Assembly: GCA_016721465.1 (NCBI GenBank)
Contig: JADKIA010000016.1
Span: 1-20,857, forward strand
Length of the DNA stretch: 20,857 nucleotides
Direction of reading: 5' to 3'
Source: Ideonella sp.
Lineage (GTDB): Bacteria > Pseudomonadota > Gammaproteobacteria > Burkholderiales > Burkholderiaceae_C
Below are positions 1 through 9,649 of this stretch, in pieces (position 1 is the stretch's first letter; each line of letters begins with the position of its first letter). The position numbers were made by a program, and so were the translations under genes. The notes under the pieces were generated by a model. It did no database searches. It was given only the letters and a program-made list of their open reading frames with translations, and was not told where the DNA came from.

Positions 1-877
1 TCGCCGTGGCTGGCAGGCTGGAATCGATCTCGCTGGTTGCAGAACGCACTACAAGAGCGGTCACCGTGCGCAATCAGAGAGGCGGTGCTGAGGCCATGCC
101 CACCGCCTACATCAAAGATGATCGAGACGGCCGGGGCTCCGGTCTCGCAGCGCTGGCGTCACCGCGCGGCGCAGGACGAGTACGCTGCGCAGCCGCCAGC
201 GCTGACGGCGGCACGGCGCGCCGGGCTATTCGATGCCGAGGATCCGTGCCACTGCGCGGCGACAGAAGTACGAGCAAGCAAGATGCCTTGCCGGTACCGA
301 GTTGGCGGTGACGCTCGAGCACGACAGGGGCAACCGGCCCCCGCTTACACCACCCTCGAAAGCCTGAGCGCGCTCAGCCAGTGTGGAAGAACGGGCGGTG
401 GGTGCCGCAGGGGCAGTTCATCACCGCCAGCAATGCCTCGCGGCTGTCCGATGGTGCCAGCGCCTCAGTGCTGATGGGCCGGGCCGAGGCATGCAGCGTC
501 GCGGCCCAGAAGGCCCTGGGCAGCTACCGCGGCATGGCCGTTACCGGCTGCAGCGCCGACGAAGAGATGGGCATCGGGCCGGTCTTTGCCGTTTCCCAAG
601 CTGCTGGCGCAGGCGGGCCTGTCGGTGGGCGACATCGGGCTGTGGGAGATCAACGAGCCCTTTGCCTGCCGGAGTTGTGTGCCGCGACCGGCTGGGCATT
701 CCGGACGAGCGGCTCAGTATCAATAGCGGTGCCATCGCGATCGGAGCATCCCTTCGGCATATCGGGCGCGCGACTGGTGGGCATACTGCTGGAAGGGCAC
801 GCCGCAGGCTGCGGCATGTGGTGGTGACATGTCCATCGGCGGCGGCATGGGCGCCGCTCCACTTTCAGTCGAGTTGA
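1..877 (+). pseudogene. Thiolase (acetyl-CoA acyltransferase), 3' part, many frameshifts
   Basis: This is the C-terminal two thirds of a thiolase, the enzyme that cleaves or condenses 3-ketoacyl-CoA in beta-oxidation. It enters from the left edge, so the N-terminal nucleophilic Cys is not seen. Segments in different frames match the family in order: an ESISLV stretch (about 22-40), KMIETA then AAQDEYAAQ (about 115-200), the strongly conserved NASRLSDGASASVLMGRAEA (about 430-490), EMGIGPVFAV, LWEIN, DRLGIPDERL, and a final GGGMGAA (about 838-858). The catalytic GHP motif near 750 is split by one extra A; removing it restores Ile-Gly-His-Pro-Phe-Gly. At least six frame changes occur, so as written it cannot make a thiolase. 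Conserved residues are largely intact, so recent decay and sequencing error are both possible. Family assignment is firm; substrate is unknown. Confidence 0.8.
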
Positions 878-1057
878 ACCGACACCGCCAGGCGCATCCG
901 GCGCATGGCCGTGGGCCGTGCCGCTGGTCCGCACTGCCACGGGGCTGGTCAGGAGGCCTCGCGGGGCCCCGCTGTGCTAACCTGAGACCCACCGCGGCCG
1001 AGACACCATCGACCGCCGGGTTGCCGGCGCCGCGCACACGCGCCGCAGTAAGCCTGC

Positions 1058-2197
1058 GTCGACCTCAACACCGAGCGGCTGGCCGATCTGCTGGGGCTGA
1101 TCTGCGAATCTGCGCTCAAGCCCCGATACCTGGGCCATCGCGCTGTCGGCGGCGCTGCGCGAATTGTTCGACGGCAACTTCGTCTCGCTGATCGTGCGGC
1201 CGGCTCGGGGATGACTTAGGCCTGATCGTCTCGGCTGCTGGCGATCGCCCACCATCGATCAAACAACCCGCCGCTGTCGCTGGAGGCCCGTTCTCCGCCA
1301 TGCTGGTCGATCAGAGTCATCACGGTCGACGACGTGCTCACCGAACAGGACTGGCGCGCCTCGGCCTACTTCCGTGACTGGTGCTTGCCGCACGACGTGT
1401 TCCATGTGATGGCGGTCGACATCAGACGCGCGACGGTGGCGTCCCCGCCCTGCATCACGCGCGGCGACGGCGCCGTGCCGCTTCAGCCTGACCGATCGCG
1501 CACGCTGCCAGACGCTCTGCACCTCCGTGGCGCGCCGCGATCTGCACCTGTCGGTCAGCCGGGATCGACCAATTCAACAAGCTCACCGGCCGGGCGATGG
1601 CGCATTTGATGGTCGGCGCCGTCGTGCTGGACGAGCAGGGCAAGGTGCTCAAGTCCAACCATGGCTCAAGGCCATCTTCGAGATGAACGACGAATGACGG
1701 TCGTCAATAAGTAGCCAGGTCGAAGGCCACCTACGCGACCGACAATCGCCGGCTGCGGCGCCTGGTTCGCGGTGCTGGACAACACCGGACGCCCGGCGCC
1801 TGGGGCCGGCCGACCATCTCGATCAGCCGGCCCTCGGGCGAAAGTGAGTTGGGCCTGGTGGTACAGGCCATCTCGCCCGACCGCTGGACCGAAGGCAAGC
1901 ACCGTCCCTGCGCCGCCGTCTTCGTGCGCGACAACGAAAGCGGAGCCATGCCGCCGGTGCGGCTGGCGCAGGAGCTTTTCAGCTCACCGCTGCCGAGACC
2001 ATGCTGGCCATCCAGCTGCCAGCGGCCTGTCGCTCGAAGAGGCTGCCGAGGCGCTGAACGTCCGCCGCAACACCGCGCGCGCGCACCTGCGCTCGATCTT
2101 CTCAAGACGGGTGTGCGACGGCAGACCGAGCGGCTGGTGCGCATCTTCCTCAACAGCGTGGTGTTGCTGGGCGCGGCCGACTGGCCCCCTTCGGTGA
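1058..2197 (+). pseudogene. LuxR-type HTH transcriptional regulator, frameshifted
   Basis: Pieces in several frames assemble into a LuxR-family regulator of about 370 residues. The N-terminal part reads LADLLGLICESAL and, further on, VSLIVRP; the middle includes TVDDVLTEQDWRASAYFRDW (about 1325-1380), FHVMAVDIR, and MVGAVVLDEQGKVLKSN (about 1609-1660). The C-terminal HTH (about 1980-2160) reads SLEEAAEALNVRRNTARAHL and then a TGV-RQTE-LVRI segment, typical of LuxR/GerE DNA-binding domains. The N-terminal region resembles the ligand-sensing part of regulators found near lipid and aromatic catabolic genes, but no defined sensor domain can be named. At least seven frame changes are needed. The start codon could not be fixed, and the stop at 2197 is only one of the possible ends. 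It sits upstream of the receptor and may have controlled it (inference). Confidence 0.7.
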
Positions 2198-2409
2198 CTC
2201 CAGAGCCCCCGTCGTCCGCCCCCAGAGGTGAGGTCACTGGCAGGCAGCCCTTGATGACTCAAAGCGCCCAGCGTCTGGCCCGTCTATCCGTTGGCGGAAT
2301 CGGCGCTCGATAATCTTTCAGACGATGTCCCTGCGGCCGCTGCCGCCGAGACTTCACGCGCCCCGCCCGGGCGCCGCGCCAACACAGCGCAGGGCCCATG
2401 GCAGGCCGA

Positions 2410-4664
2410 TGAATATCAGGATTTCCCAGAGACCAACCCCATGCCCCCACGATCGCTCGCCGGCCGTTCGGCCCTTCGCAGTCCGTGTCCTGGCCGCAGC
2501 GGCTGCCGCCGCGCTGGCACCGGCTGCGACACAGGGCTGATCCACCGGCACCACCGCCAGTACAGGCCAGGCGCTGCAGCAGATTGAAGTCACGGCCCAG
2601 CGCCGCACCAAGCTGCAGGATGTGCCACTGGCCGCCACGGCGATCTGGAAGGAAACGATCTCGAGCTGCCGGCATCACCAACGTGGCCGACCTGTCGTCG
2701 ATCGCACCCAACCTGCAGATCGCCACCACGCCCGGCAATTCCACCGCGGCGCAGATCTCGATCCGCGGCTCGGTGACTTCACCAACCCGGGCGCTGTTCT
2801 GAGAACCCACGGTAGGCATGTACGTCGACGGTGTCTACGTCGGCAAGATGCAAGGCTCGGTATTCGACGTGGTCGACCTCGAGCGCGTCGAGGTGCTGCG
2901 CGACCGCAAGGCACGCTGTACAGCCGCAACACGCTGGCCGGTGCGATCAACCACGGTCACCGCAAGCCCAGTGGCGAGTTCAGTGGTTTCGGCCACGGTG
3001 GATCTGGGCAACTACTGGGGCGCAGGTGGGCGAGGTCTCACTCGACCTGCACCGCTTCGGCGTGCTGAAGCTTCCGGTGGGCGTGCACCGAAAAGCGGGA
3101 CCGGCTGGGTCAAGACCACGCCGGGCAGTTCGGTGGGCAAGCTCAACGACCGCGACACGCGCGGTGGACGCCTTGCACTGAACCTCGACCTGGGCCGCAG
3201 CTTGCAGCTTGACTACCGCTACGACGAAAGCCAAGGCCGACCAGAACTCGCGCTTCTCGCAGGTCGTCCGTTCGACCGTGGGCAGGGATTTCGGCTTTCC
3301 GGGTATCGTCGTCTCGGCCGACGGCCTCAAGGCCACCGCGTCGATCGACGGCCCTCCCGTTCGAGAGGCTCGATCTCAGGGCCATTCGATCACCGCCGAA
3401 TGGAAGATCGATGCAGCCACCACGCTGAAGTACGTGTGGGCCAAGCGCGACATGGACTGGAAGGATTCGCTCGACCTCGATGGCTCGCCGGTGTCCTTCG
3501 CGCACACCCAGCGCTTGTCCACCTATGGTCAGCAGTCACGAACTGCAGCTCGTGGGCTCGGCCGGCGCGGTCCCAACTTCGTGGGTGGCCTGTTCACCTT
3601 CAAGGACGACGGCTTCACGAACAATCCGCAAAGCTACTTTGGCGGTGGCTTCCCTACGATTCGACCTGGGTTCCGACCAGGCCGACTCCGTCTTTGGCCA
3701 GGCCGACGTGAAGCTCAGGAACCTTCACGCTCACTGGCGGCCTGCGCCACACCAAAGAGCACAAGACCGTGGATCGCTTTCTGGCCTCGGGCGGTTTCGT
3801 GATGGTGCCCGCCGGCACGCGTGGCGGCGCGAGTTTCAGCTCGACCCACGCCCATGGCCAGCCTGGGCAGGAAACTGGCTCCGACGACCACGGCCTATGC
3901 GCGCTATGCCGAGGGCTTCCAAGGAGTGGTGGTTTCAACGGCGAGGCGCAGTCGGTTGCCGAGACGCTCGCCCTTCCGCCCGGAGAAGGTCAAGGCGCTG
4001 GAGCTGGGCACCAAGTCGGTCCTGGCCGATGGCCGGGCCACGCTCAACCTGGCACTGTTCCACAACACCATCACCGACCTGCAGCAGGCGGTCTTCACCG
4101 CCAAGGGTTCGGCCGCCTCCAACATCCGCAACGTCGGCAAGGCCTCGACGCAGGGCCTGGAGGTGGAGTTCAGCGCCCGTCCGACCGACGACCTGCGCGT
4201 GCAGGCCAACTATGGCTACCTCGATGCGCGCTTCGATACCTTGATGGAGCTGGGTGTCAGGCGGCCCAGCAATCGCGCCGTGGTGCGCGCCGCGCCACAG
4301 CCCGAACCTGATGGCCGATCAGACCCTCGCGCGTGCCCCGTACGGCACCTGGGCGCGATGGCCGACTACAGCTTCACCGGTGCGCACTACCTCTACCCCT
4401 GCCAGATCGAGCAGACCGACCCGACGCAGGCGTCGCGGCCAACACCCGCGTGCGCGCGGCAGGTCTGCTGAACCTGCGGCTGGGTCTGGGCAACCTCAAG
4501 CTCGGCAAGGACGTCACCGGCGAGGCTGCGCTGTGGTGCGCAACGCCACCGACAAGCAGCACATCGCCAACATGATCGACTTCGGCCCGGGCTTCGGCAA
4601 CCTCACGCAGGCCTACTACGCCGATCCGCGCACTTTCGGCGTGAGCTTCAGCGCCAGGTGGTGA
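2410..4664 (+). pseudogene. TonB-dependent outer-membrane receptor, frameshifted
   Basis: This would encode a TonB-dependent receptor of about 750 residues, an outer-membrane beta-barrel that imports substrates using TonB energy. From ATG 2410 there is a signal-peptide-like stretch rich in Ala/Val (about 2470-2540). The plug domain follows: IEVTAQRRTKLQDVPLAATA (about 2583-2645), NVADLSSIAPNLQI, ISIRGSV, then VGMYVDGVYVGKMQGSVFDV and LERVEVLR (about 2811-2900). The barrel shows ARYAEGF, FRPEKVKALELGTKSVLADG (about 3980-4035), NVGKASTQGLEVEF and a C-terminal YYADPRTFGVSFSARW, the usual aromatic end for BAM insertion. More than ten frame changes and one apparent Trp-to-stop TGA near 2801 break the gene. 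The stop TGA overlaps the next start (TGATG). Substrate unknown; steroid or other hydrophobic compounds are suggested only by the neighbours. Confidence 0.85.
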
Positions 4665-6364
4665 TGGGCGCCGAGGCCGGCTGGGACCACGCCGCCGACG
4701 CGGTGGTCGTCGGCAGCGGCAACGGCGCGCTCACCGCCGCGCTGTGCTGCCACGAGATGGGCCTGCCCGATGTGGTGGTGCTCGAAAAGAGCGGCCAGTA
4801 CGGCGGCACCAGCTCGATCTCGGGTGGCAGGGTGTGGATCCCCAACAACCACCTCGCCGCCGAGGCCGGCGCCAGCGACAGCCTCCAGGATGCGCGCGCC
4901 TACCTGCGAGCGGCGCTGCCGCGCACATCGCGCCCGGGCGCATCGAGGCCTACCTGCGCGAGGCGCCGCGCATGATGCACTTCCTGCACCAGCGCACGCG
5001 GGTGCGCTACCGCTCGCTCGGCCAATACCCCGACTACTACACCGACCTGCCCGGCGCGCGCTCCATCGCTCGATGGGCCGAGCCGCTGAACGTATCGGTG
5101 CTGGGGGCCGAGTGGCGCCAGCTGCGCACCACGCACCCGATGATGTACCTGCAGGGGCGCATCGCCTTCACCGCGGCCGAGGCGCATGTGCTGCTGACCC
5201 GCGGCGAGGGCTTCTGGCCGCTGGTGATGCGGCTGATGGCGCAATACTGGCTCGACCTCCCATGGCGCCTGAAAAGCCGGCTGTCGCGCCTGCTGGCCTG
5301 CGCGCGACCGGCGTGGCGCGGCTGCGCTGGTCGATGCTCGATCGCGGCATGCCGCTGTGGCTCGACACGCCGATGCGCTCGCTGCTGGCCGACGACGCTG
5401 GCCGCATCACCGGGGTCGAAGTGCAGCGTGGCGGCCGCACGCTGCGCATCCGCGCCCGCCGCGGCGTGATCCTGGCCGCCGGCGGCTTCGAGGCCAACCA
5501 GGCGATGCGCGAGCAGTACCCGCACCCACCAACGCCGACTGGAGCGCCGGCTGCGAGAGCAACACCGGCGACGCGATCCGCGCCGCGATGGCCGTGGGTG
5601 CAGCCACCGAGCAGATAGCCGGCGCCTGGTGGTGCACCACCTTCCAGCACGCCCGGCGAGGCACCTGCCGCGGCCGGCCATCATGGAAAAGTCTGCCCGG
5701 CAGCTGCGTGGTCGATCGCGCCGGCCAGCGCATCGCCAACGAATCGCAGAACTACATGGCTTACCAGCTGGCGCTGTTCAAGCGCCACAGCGTCGAGCGG
5801 CCCTGCGTGCCGGCGTGGATGGTGTTCGATGCGCGCTTCCGGCGCAGCTACCTGGCCGGGCCGCTGCTGACCTCGAACGACCTGCCCGACCACCGCATTC
5901 CCCGCGCCTGGATCGACTCGGGCTTCGTCACCATCGCGTCCACCATCGACGAGCTGGCCGCGCGCACCGGCATCGCGGTCGACGGCCTGCGGCAGACGCT
6001 GGCGCGCATGAACGAGTTCGCCCGCACCGGCCGGGATCTGGACTTCCAACGCGGGGACACGGCCTATGACCGCTATTACGGCGACGCGCGGGTGCAGCCC
6101 AACCCCTGCCTGGCGCCGATCGCCGAGGCGCCGTTCTATGCGCTGCGCATGGAGCCGGGCGACTTCGGCACCCATGGCGGGCTGGCCACCGATGCCGATG
6201 CGCGGGTGCTTGACGGCCGGCAGCGGCCGATCGAGGGCCTGTATGCCACCGGCAACTGCGCGGCCGCGCTGCTGCCCACCTACCCCGGCCCCGGTGCCAC
6301 GCTGGGCCCGGCGATGACCTTCGGCTGGCAGGCGGCGCGCCACCTCTCGGGCTGGAAGGACTGA
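4664..6364 (+). CDS. FAD-binding dehydrogenase, 3-ketosteroid delta-1-dehydrogenase-like, with frameshifts
   Basis: This is a flavoprotein of the FAD_binding_2 family (fumarate reductase / 3-ketosteroid dehydrogenase group), about 566 residues, the usual KstD length. The N-terminal FAD-binding loop is GSGNGA (residues 17-22), followed by VVVLEKSGQYGGTSSISGG. Further on are IRARRGVILAAGGFEANQAM (about 5446-5505) and a C-terminal GLYATGNCAAALLPTYPGPG plus GPAMTFG (about 6238-6325). KstD enzymes carry their catalytic Tyr and Gly in the YPGPG segment, so dehydrogenation of a 3-keto ring is plausible but unproven. Frame changes fall near 4920, 5300 and 5530, with a compensating pair near 5650 and 5690; the total length stays divisible by three. 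ATG 4664 overlaps the receptor stop, suggesting translational coupling. A different FAD-dependent oxidase or reductase of the same family is possible. Confidence 0.82.
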
Positions 6365-6377
6365 GGCGGCGCAGGCA

Positions 6378-6999
6378 ATGGCGCAGAACTGGTACGAGCG
6401 CCATGTGCTGCCGCTGCTGATCGACCTGGCCTGCGGCTCTGCACCGATGCGCGAGATGCGCCGCCAGGTGGTGCCGACGGCCTCGGGCAAGGTGCTCGAG
6501 GTGGGCATCGGCACCGGGCGCAACCTGCCCTACTACGATGCTGCGCGGGTGCACTCGCTGGTTGGCGTGGAGCCATCGCTGCGCATGCACCGCCTGACGC
6601 GCAAGCGCTCGCACCAGGCCGGCATCGCGCTGCAGCTGGTGGGCCTGTCGGCCGAGCAGTTGCCGCTGGCCGACGCCAGCTTCGACACGGTGGTCTGCAC
6701 CTTCACGCTGTGCAGCATCCCCGATCCGGTGGCCGCGCTGCGCGAGATGCGGCGTGTGCTCGCGCGCCGCAGGGCGGCTGCTGATTGCCGAGCATGGCCG
6801 CGCGCCTGATGCCGAGGTGGCCGCTCGCCAGGCGCGCATGAACCGCTGGTGGAGCCCGCTGGCCGGTGGCTGCCGGCTCGACCGCGACATCCCGGCGCTG
6901 CTCGACGCAGCGGGCTTTGCTCCGCAACTGCAGCAACGCTACCTGCCCGGCCCGCGCGTGGTGTCGTACCACTACTGGGGCGAGGCGGTGGCGGCCTGA
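6378..6999 (+). CDS. Class I SAM-dependent methyltransferase, one frameshift
   Basis: This is a small cytoplasmic methyltransferase of about 206 residues, a usual size for the Methyltransf_11/25 group. Motif I, VLEVGIGTGRN, lies at residues 39-49 and binds SAM. It is followed by VGVEPSLRM (acidic residue at the end of beta 2), a QLPLADASFDTVVCTFTLCS segment (motifs II-III, about 6658-6715), and a post-frameshift part GRLLIAEHGRAPDAE (about 6773-6818). One indel near 6768, between the VLA and GRLLIAE pieces, breaks the frame; the rest runs cleanly to TGA 6997-6999. It starts 13 bases after the FAD dehydrogenase stop, so it is probably in the same operon. The substrate cannot be told; phospholipid or small-molecule methylation are both known in this family. 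Confidence 0.8.
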
Positions 7000-7091
7000 A
7001 GCCCCGTGCACGTGTGGTGGGCCGGTTCGGGGTATTCCCGCACCGAAACGGACGATGTCGCAGCGCCGGCGCCGGCGCATCATGCCGTGCC

Positions 7092-8093
7092 ATGAAGGTC
7101 TTCATCGCTGGAGGCACCGGGCTGCTGGGGTACCACGGTGCGCTGGAGCTGCTGCGCCGCGGCCACGACGTGCGCACCGCCGCGCTGCCCGACATCGCGC
7201 TGGGCCAGTGGTGGCCGAGCCAGATCCAGGTCGAGCATGCCGACCTGTTCGCGCTCGACGCCCGGGCCCTGTCGCGGCTGATGGAAGGCTGCGACGCGCT
7301 GGTCTACGCGCTCGGCCCGGACGACCGCGAGACGCCGCCGGCGCCGGCCTATGCCTACTTCCATGAACGGCTGGTGCTGGGCAGCGGCCGGGTGATCGCC
7401 GCGGCGCGCGAGGCCGGTGTGCGCCGCTGCACCGTGCTGGGTTCGTATTACGCCACCTTCCAGCGCGGTGGCCGCGCAAGGGCTGGCCGACCACCACCCC
7501 CTACGTGCGCTGCCGCATCGAGCAGGCCGAGCGGGCGATGGCCGAGGGGCACGGCCGCATGGCGGTCAACGTGCTGGAGCTGCCCTACATCTTCGGCGCC
7601 ATGCCGCAGCGCGTGCCGCTGTGGAAGAAGCTGCTGTTCGACCCGCTGCGGCGCATGCCGGTGATCCTGTACCCGGACGGCGGCTCGGCGATGACCACGG
7701 CCGAGCATGTGGGCCAGGCCATCGCTGGCGCGGTCGAGCGCGGCGGCGACGGCGAGCGCCACCCGATCGGCGACGAGAACCTGACCTGGGACGAGATGCC
7801 GCACACCATGCTCGACGCGCTCGGCCTGCAAAGCGCATCGTGCACCTGCCGGCGCTGGTGGGCATGCTTTTTTCGGCTACGCGCAGCGGCGTGGCGATGC
7901 CCGCCGTGGCCGTGAGCGCGGGCTGAACCATGGCGTGCTGTTTCGCGACACCATGTCCGAGCGCATGTACCTCGACCCCGTGCCGTCGAGCCAGGCCCTG
8001 GGCCATGACTGCGGCGGGGTGCGCGAGGCCATCGCGGCCACCGTGCGAGCCTGCTATTGGCACCGTCTCGCCGGCGCCGAAGCAGCGGCCTGA
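7092..8093 (+). CDS. NAD(P)-dependent epimerase/dehydratase-like (extended SDR), with frameshifts
   Basis: This is an extended or atypical short-chain dehydrogenase of about 333 residues. The N-terminus MKVFIAGGTGLLG carries the Rossmann GGTGxxG motif (residues 7-13). DALVYALGPDD follows, then a VRRCTVLGSYYATF segment, RCRIEQAERAMAEGHGRMAV (about 7508-7568), ELPYIFGAMPQRVPLWKKLL and a TTAEHVGQAI stretch. Indels near 7475, 7497, 7827 and the T run at 7867-7872 break the frame. Past the last one, GLNHGVLFRDTMSERMYLDP and ATVRACYWH continue to TGA 8091-8093, so the real gene is longer than any single open frame suggests. No clear ribosome site precedes the ATG. It belongs to the NAD-dependent epimerase / 3-beta-HSD-like group; the sugar or steroid substrate cannot be decided. 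Confidence 0.72.
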
Positions 8094-8204
8094 CTCCCCC
8101 CAACCGACGTGGGTCGGGTGGCGCAAGCGCAGTGGTGGCCGCGCGGCCCTGGATTGCGAGCATTCCCCTCTCACCCACGCCATCCCCTTGTTCCCTCTCT
8201 GGCC

Positions 8205-8208
8205 GGAG
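8205..8208 (+). promoter_or_regulatory. Ribosome binding site of the acyl-CoA dehydrogenase gene
   Basis: GGAG lies six bases before ATG 8215. It decides between this start and an upstream in-frame extension of the open frame that reads through the 121-base spacer after the epimerase gene. The acyl-CoA dehydrogenase family also begins at about this point. Confidence 0.55.
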
Positions 8209-8214
8209 ACACGC

Positions 8215-9390
8215 ATGCCCCTGTACCTGTTCGACCAATGGCGCCGCAACTCGCCCTTCTACAACGACAGCCACGACGAATGGGCGTTGACGGTGCGCCG
8301 CTTCGTCGAGAAGGAGGTCACCCCCTGTGTCGAGCAGTGGGAGAGCGCCGGCGAGGTGCCGCGCGAGTTGAGCGAGAAGGCCGCCCAGGTGGGCATCATC
8401 CAGCTCGGCTTTCCAGAGGAGTACGGCGGCATCACCGAGGGCGTCGATGCCTTCCATGGCGTGGTGGCGGCGGCCGAGCTGGCCTACCCCGGCGCCAGCG
8501 GACTGCTCAGCGCGCTGATGATGCACGGCGTGGCACTGGTGCCCATCATGCAGTTCGGCAGCGAGGCGCTGAAGCGCCGCATCGCCCCCGAGGTGCTGGC
8601 CGGCCGCAAGCTGATGGCCATCGGCCTGACCGAGCCCTCGGGCGGCTCCGACCTGGCCGCCGTGCGAACGCGAGCGGTGCGCAAGGGCGACCGCTGGATC
8701 CTCAACGGCTCGAAGACCTTCATCAGCTCGGGCATGCGCGCCGACTACTACACCGTCGTCGCCCGCACCGGTGGCGAGGGCGCCGACGGCCTGTCGTTCT
8801 TCCTGGTCGAGAAGGGCATGCCCGGCTTCACCCAGACCAAGCTCGAGAAAATGGGCTGGCACATGTCGGACACTGCCACGCTGCACTTCGACGACGTGGA
8901 GCTGCCCGGCGAATACCTGCTCGGGCCCGAGAACAAGGGCTTCATGATGGCGGTGAGCAACCTCAACAACGAGCGCGCCGGCCTGGCCTCGGGTTGCTGC
9001 TCATTCGCGCGAGCCGCCATCGAGGAGGCCCACGACTGGGCCAGCATCCGTCAGACCTTCGGCAAGCCGCTGATCAAGAACCAGGTGATCCGCCACAAGT
9101 TCTCTGAAATGATGATGCGCATCCAGGCCAGCCAGGCCTTTGCCGACCAGATGACCTGGGCGCTGATGAACAAGCAGGTGGACCACGCCAACATGGCGCT
9201 GTGCAAGGTGCAGGCCACCCGCATGCTCGAGTACGTGGCGCGCGAATCCGCGCAGATCCTCGGCGGGGCCAGCTACATCCGCGGCTGCAAGATCGAGCGC
9301 ATCTACCGCGATGTGCGCCCGCATGCCATCGGCGGCGGCAGCGAGGAGATCATGCTCGACTTCGCGGCGCGGCACATGGGCTTCGCGTGA
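8215..9390 (+). CDS. Acyl-CoA dehydrogenase
   Basis: This is an intact acyl-CoA dehydrogenase of 391 residues, the normal length. It is an FAD enzyme that makes the alpha-beta double bond in an acyl-CoA and passes electrons to ETF. The N-terminal helical domain has RRFVEKEVTPCVEQWE and GIIQLGFPEEYGG. The middle domain has the flavin-contact motif TEPSGGSD (about 139-146) and NGSKTFISSG. The C-terminal domain has RQTFGKP (279-285) and QILGGASYIRG. The usual catalytic Glu near the C-terminus (YEGTxEI in medium-chain enzymes) is replaced by IGGGSEEI. Instead, Glu253 in NNERAGLA sits where isovaleryl- and long-chain-type enzymes place their base. Unlike its left-hand neighbours it has no frameshift. 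Its TGA overlaps a GTG that opens the next remnant (GTGA). Confidence 0.93.
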   Translation: MPLYLFDQWRRNSPFYNDSHDEWALTVRRFVEKEVTPCVEQWESAGEVPRELSEKAAQVGIIQLGFPEEYGGITEGVDAFHGVVAAAELAYPGASGLLSALMMHGVALVPIMQFGSEALKRRIAPEVLAGRKLMAIGLTEPSGGSDLAAVRTRAVRKGDRWILNGSKTFISSGMRADYYTVVARTGGEGADGLSFFLVEKGMPGFTQTKLEKMGWHMSDTATLHFDDVELPGEYLLGPENKGFMMAVSNLNNERAGLASGCCSFARAAIEEAHDWASIRQTFGKPLIKNQVIRHKFSEMMMRIQASQAFADQMTWALMNKQVDHANMALCKVQATRMLEYVARESAQILGGASYIRGCKIERIYRDVRPHAIGGGSEEIMLDFAARHMGFA

Positions 9391-9594
9391 GCGCATCCAC
9401 CGAGGGGCTGCCCGACACGCTGTCGGCGATCGCCGGCGTCGGGCAGCTCTGTCCGCCAACGATCGAGGCGAGCGCACCGCTGTCGCCTTGTGACCTGATG
9501 GCCGAGGCTGCGCGCCAGGCCCCGACAACGGCTTCATCTGCCACCCCTACACCCGCTGTATGAATGCCAGTGACCGCGTGGACCAGGCCGCATC
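9387..9594 (+). pseudogene. Thiolase-like acetyltransferase remnant with internal deletion
   Basis: Two pieces of one family lie side by side. From GTG 9387, overlapping the acyl-CoA dehydrogenase stop, the frame reads LPDTLSAIAGVGQ then LSPCDLMAEAARQA (to about 9519). This is like the N-terminus of acetyl-CoA acetyltransferase-type thiolase proteins. At 9524-9594, in another frame, NGFICHPYTRCMNASDRVDQ follows, resembling an internal region some 200 residues further along the same family. The piece between, including the catalytic Cys region, is missing, and nothing recognisable follows. It therefore looks like a gene that lost its middle and its 3' end. The match is by remembered family pattern only, so the family call is moderate. 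Confidence 0.45.
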
Positions 9595-9649
9595 GCAAGG
9601 GCGCAGGGCCGCTGGCGCGCGGTGGGTGTGCGAGCGGTTGGAGCAGCGA

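Noticed and set aside
7030..7055. Possible imperfect hairpin before the epimerase-like gene
   Set aside because: The stem is short with mismatches and no U tract, which is expected by chance in such GC-rich DNA.
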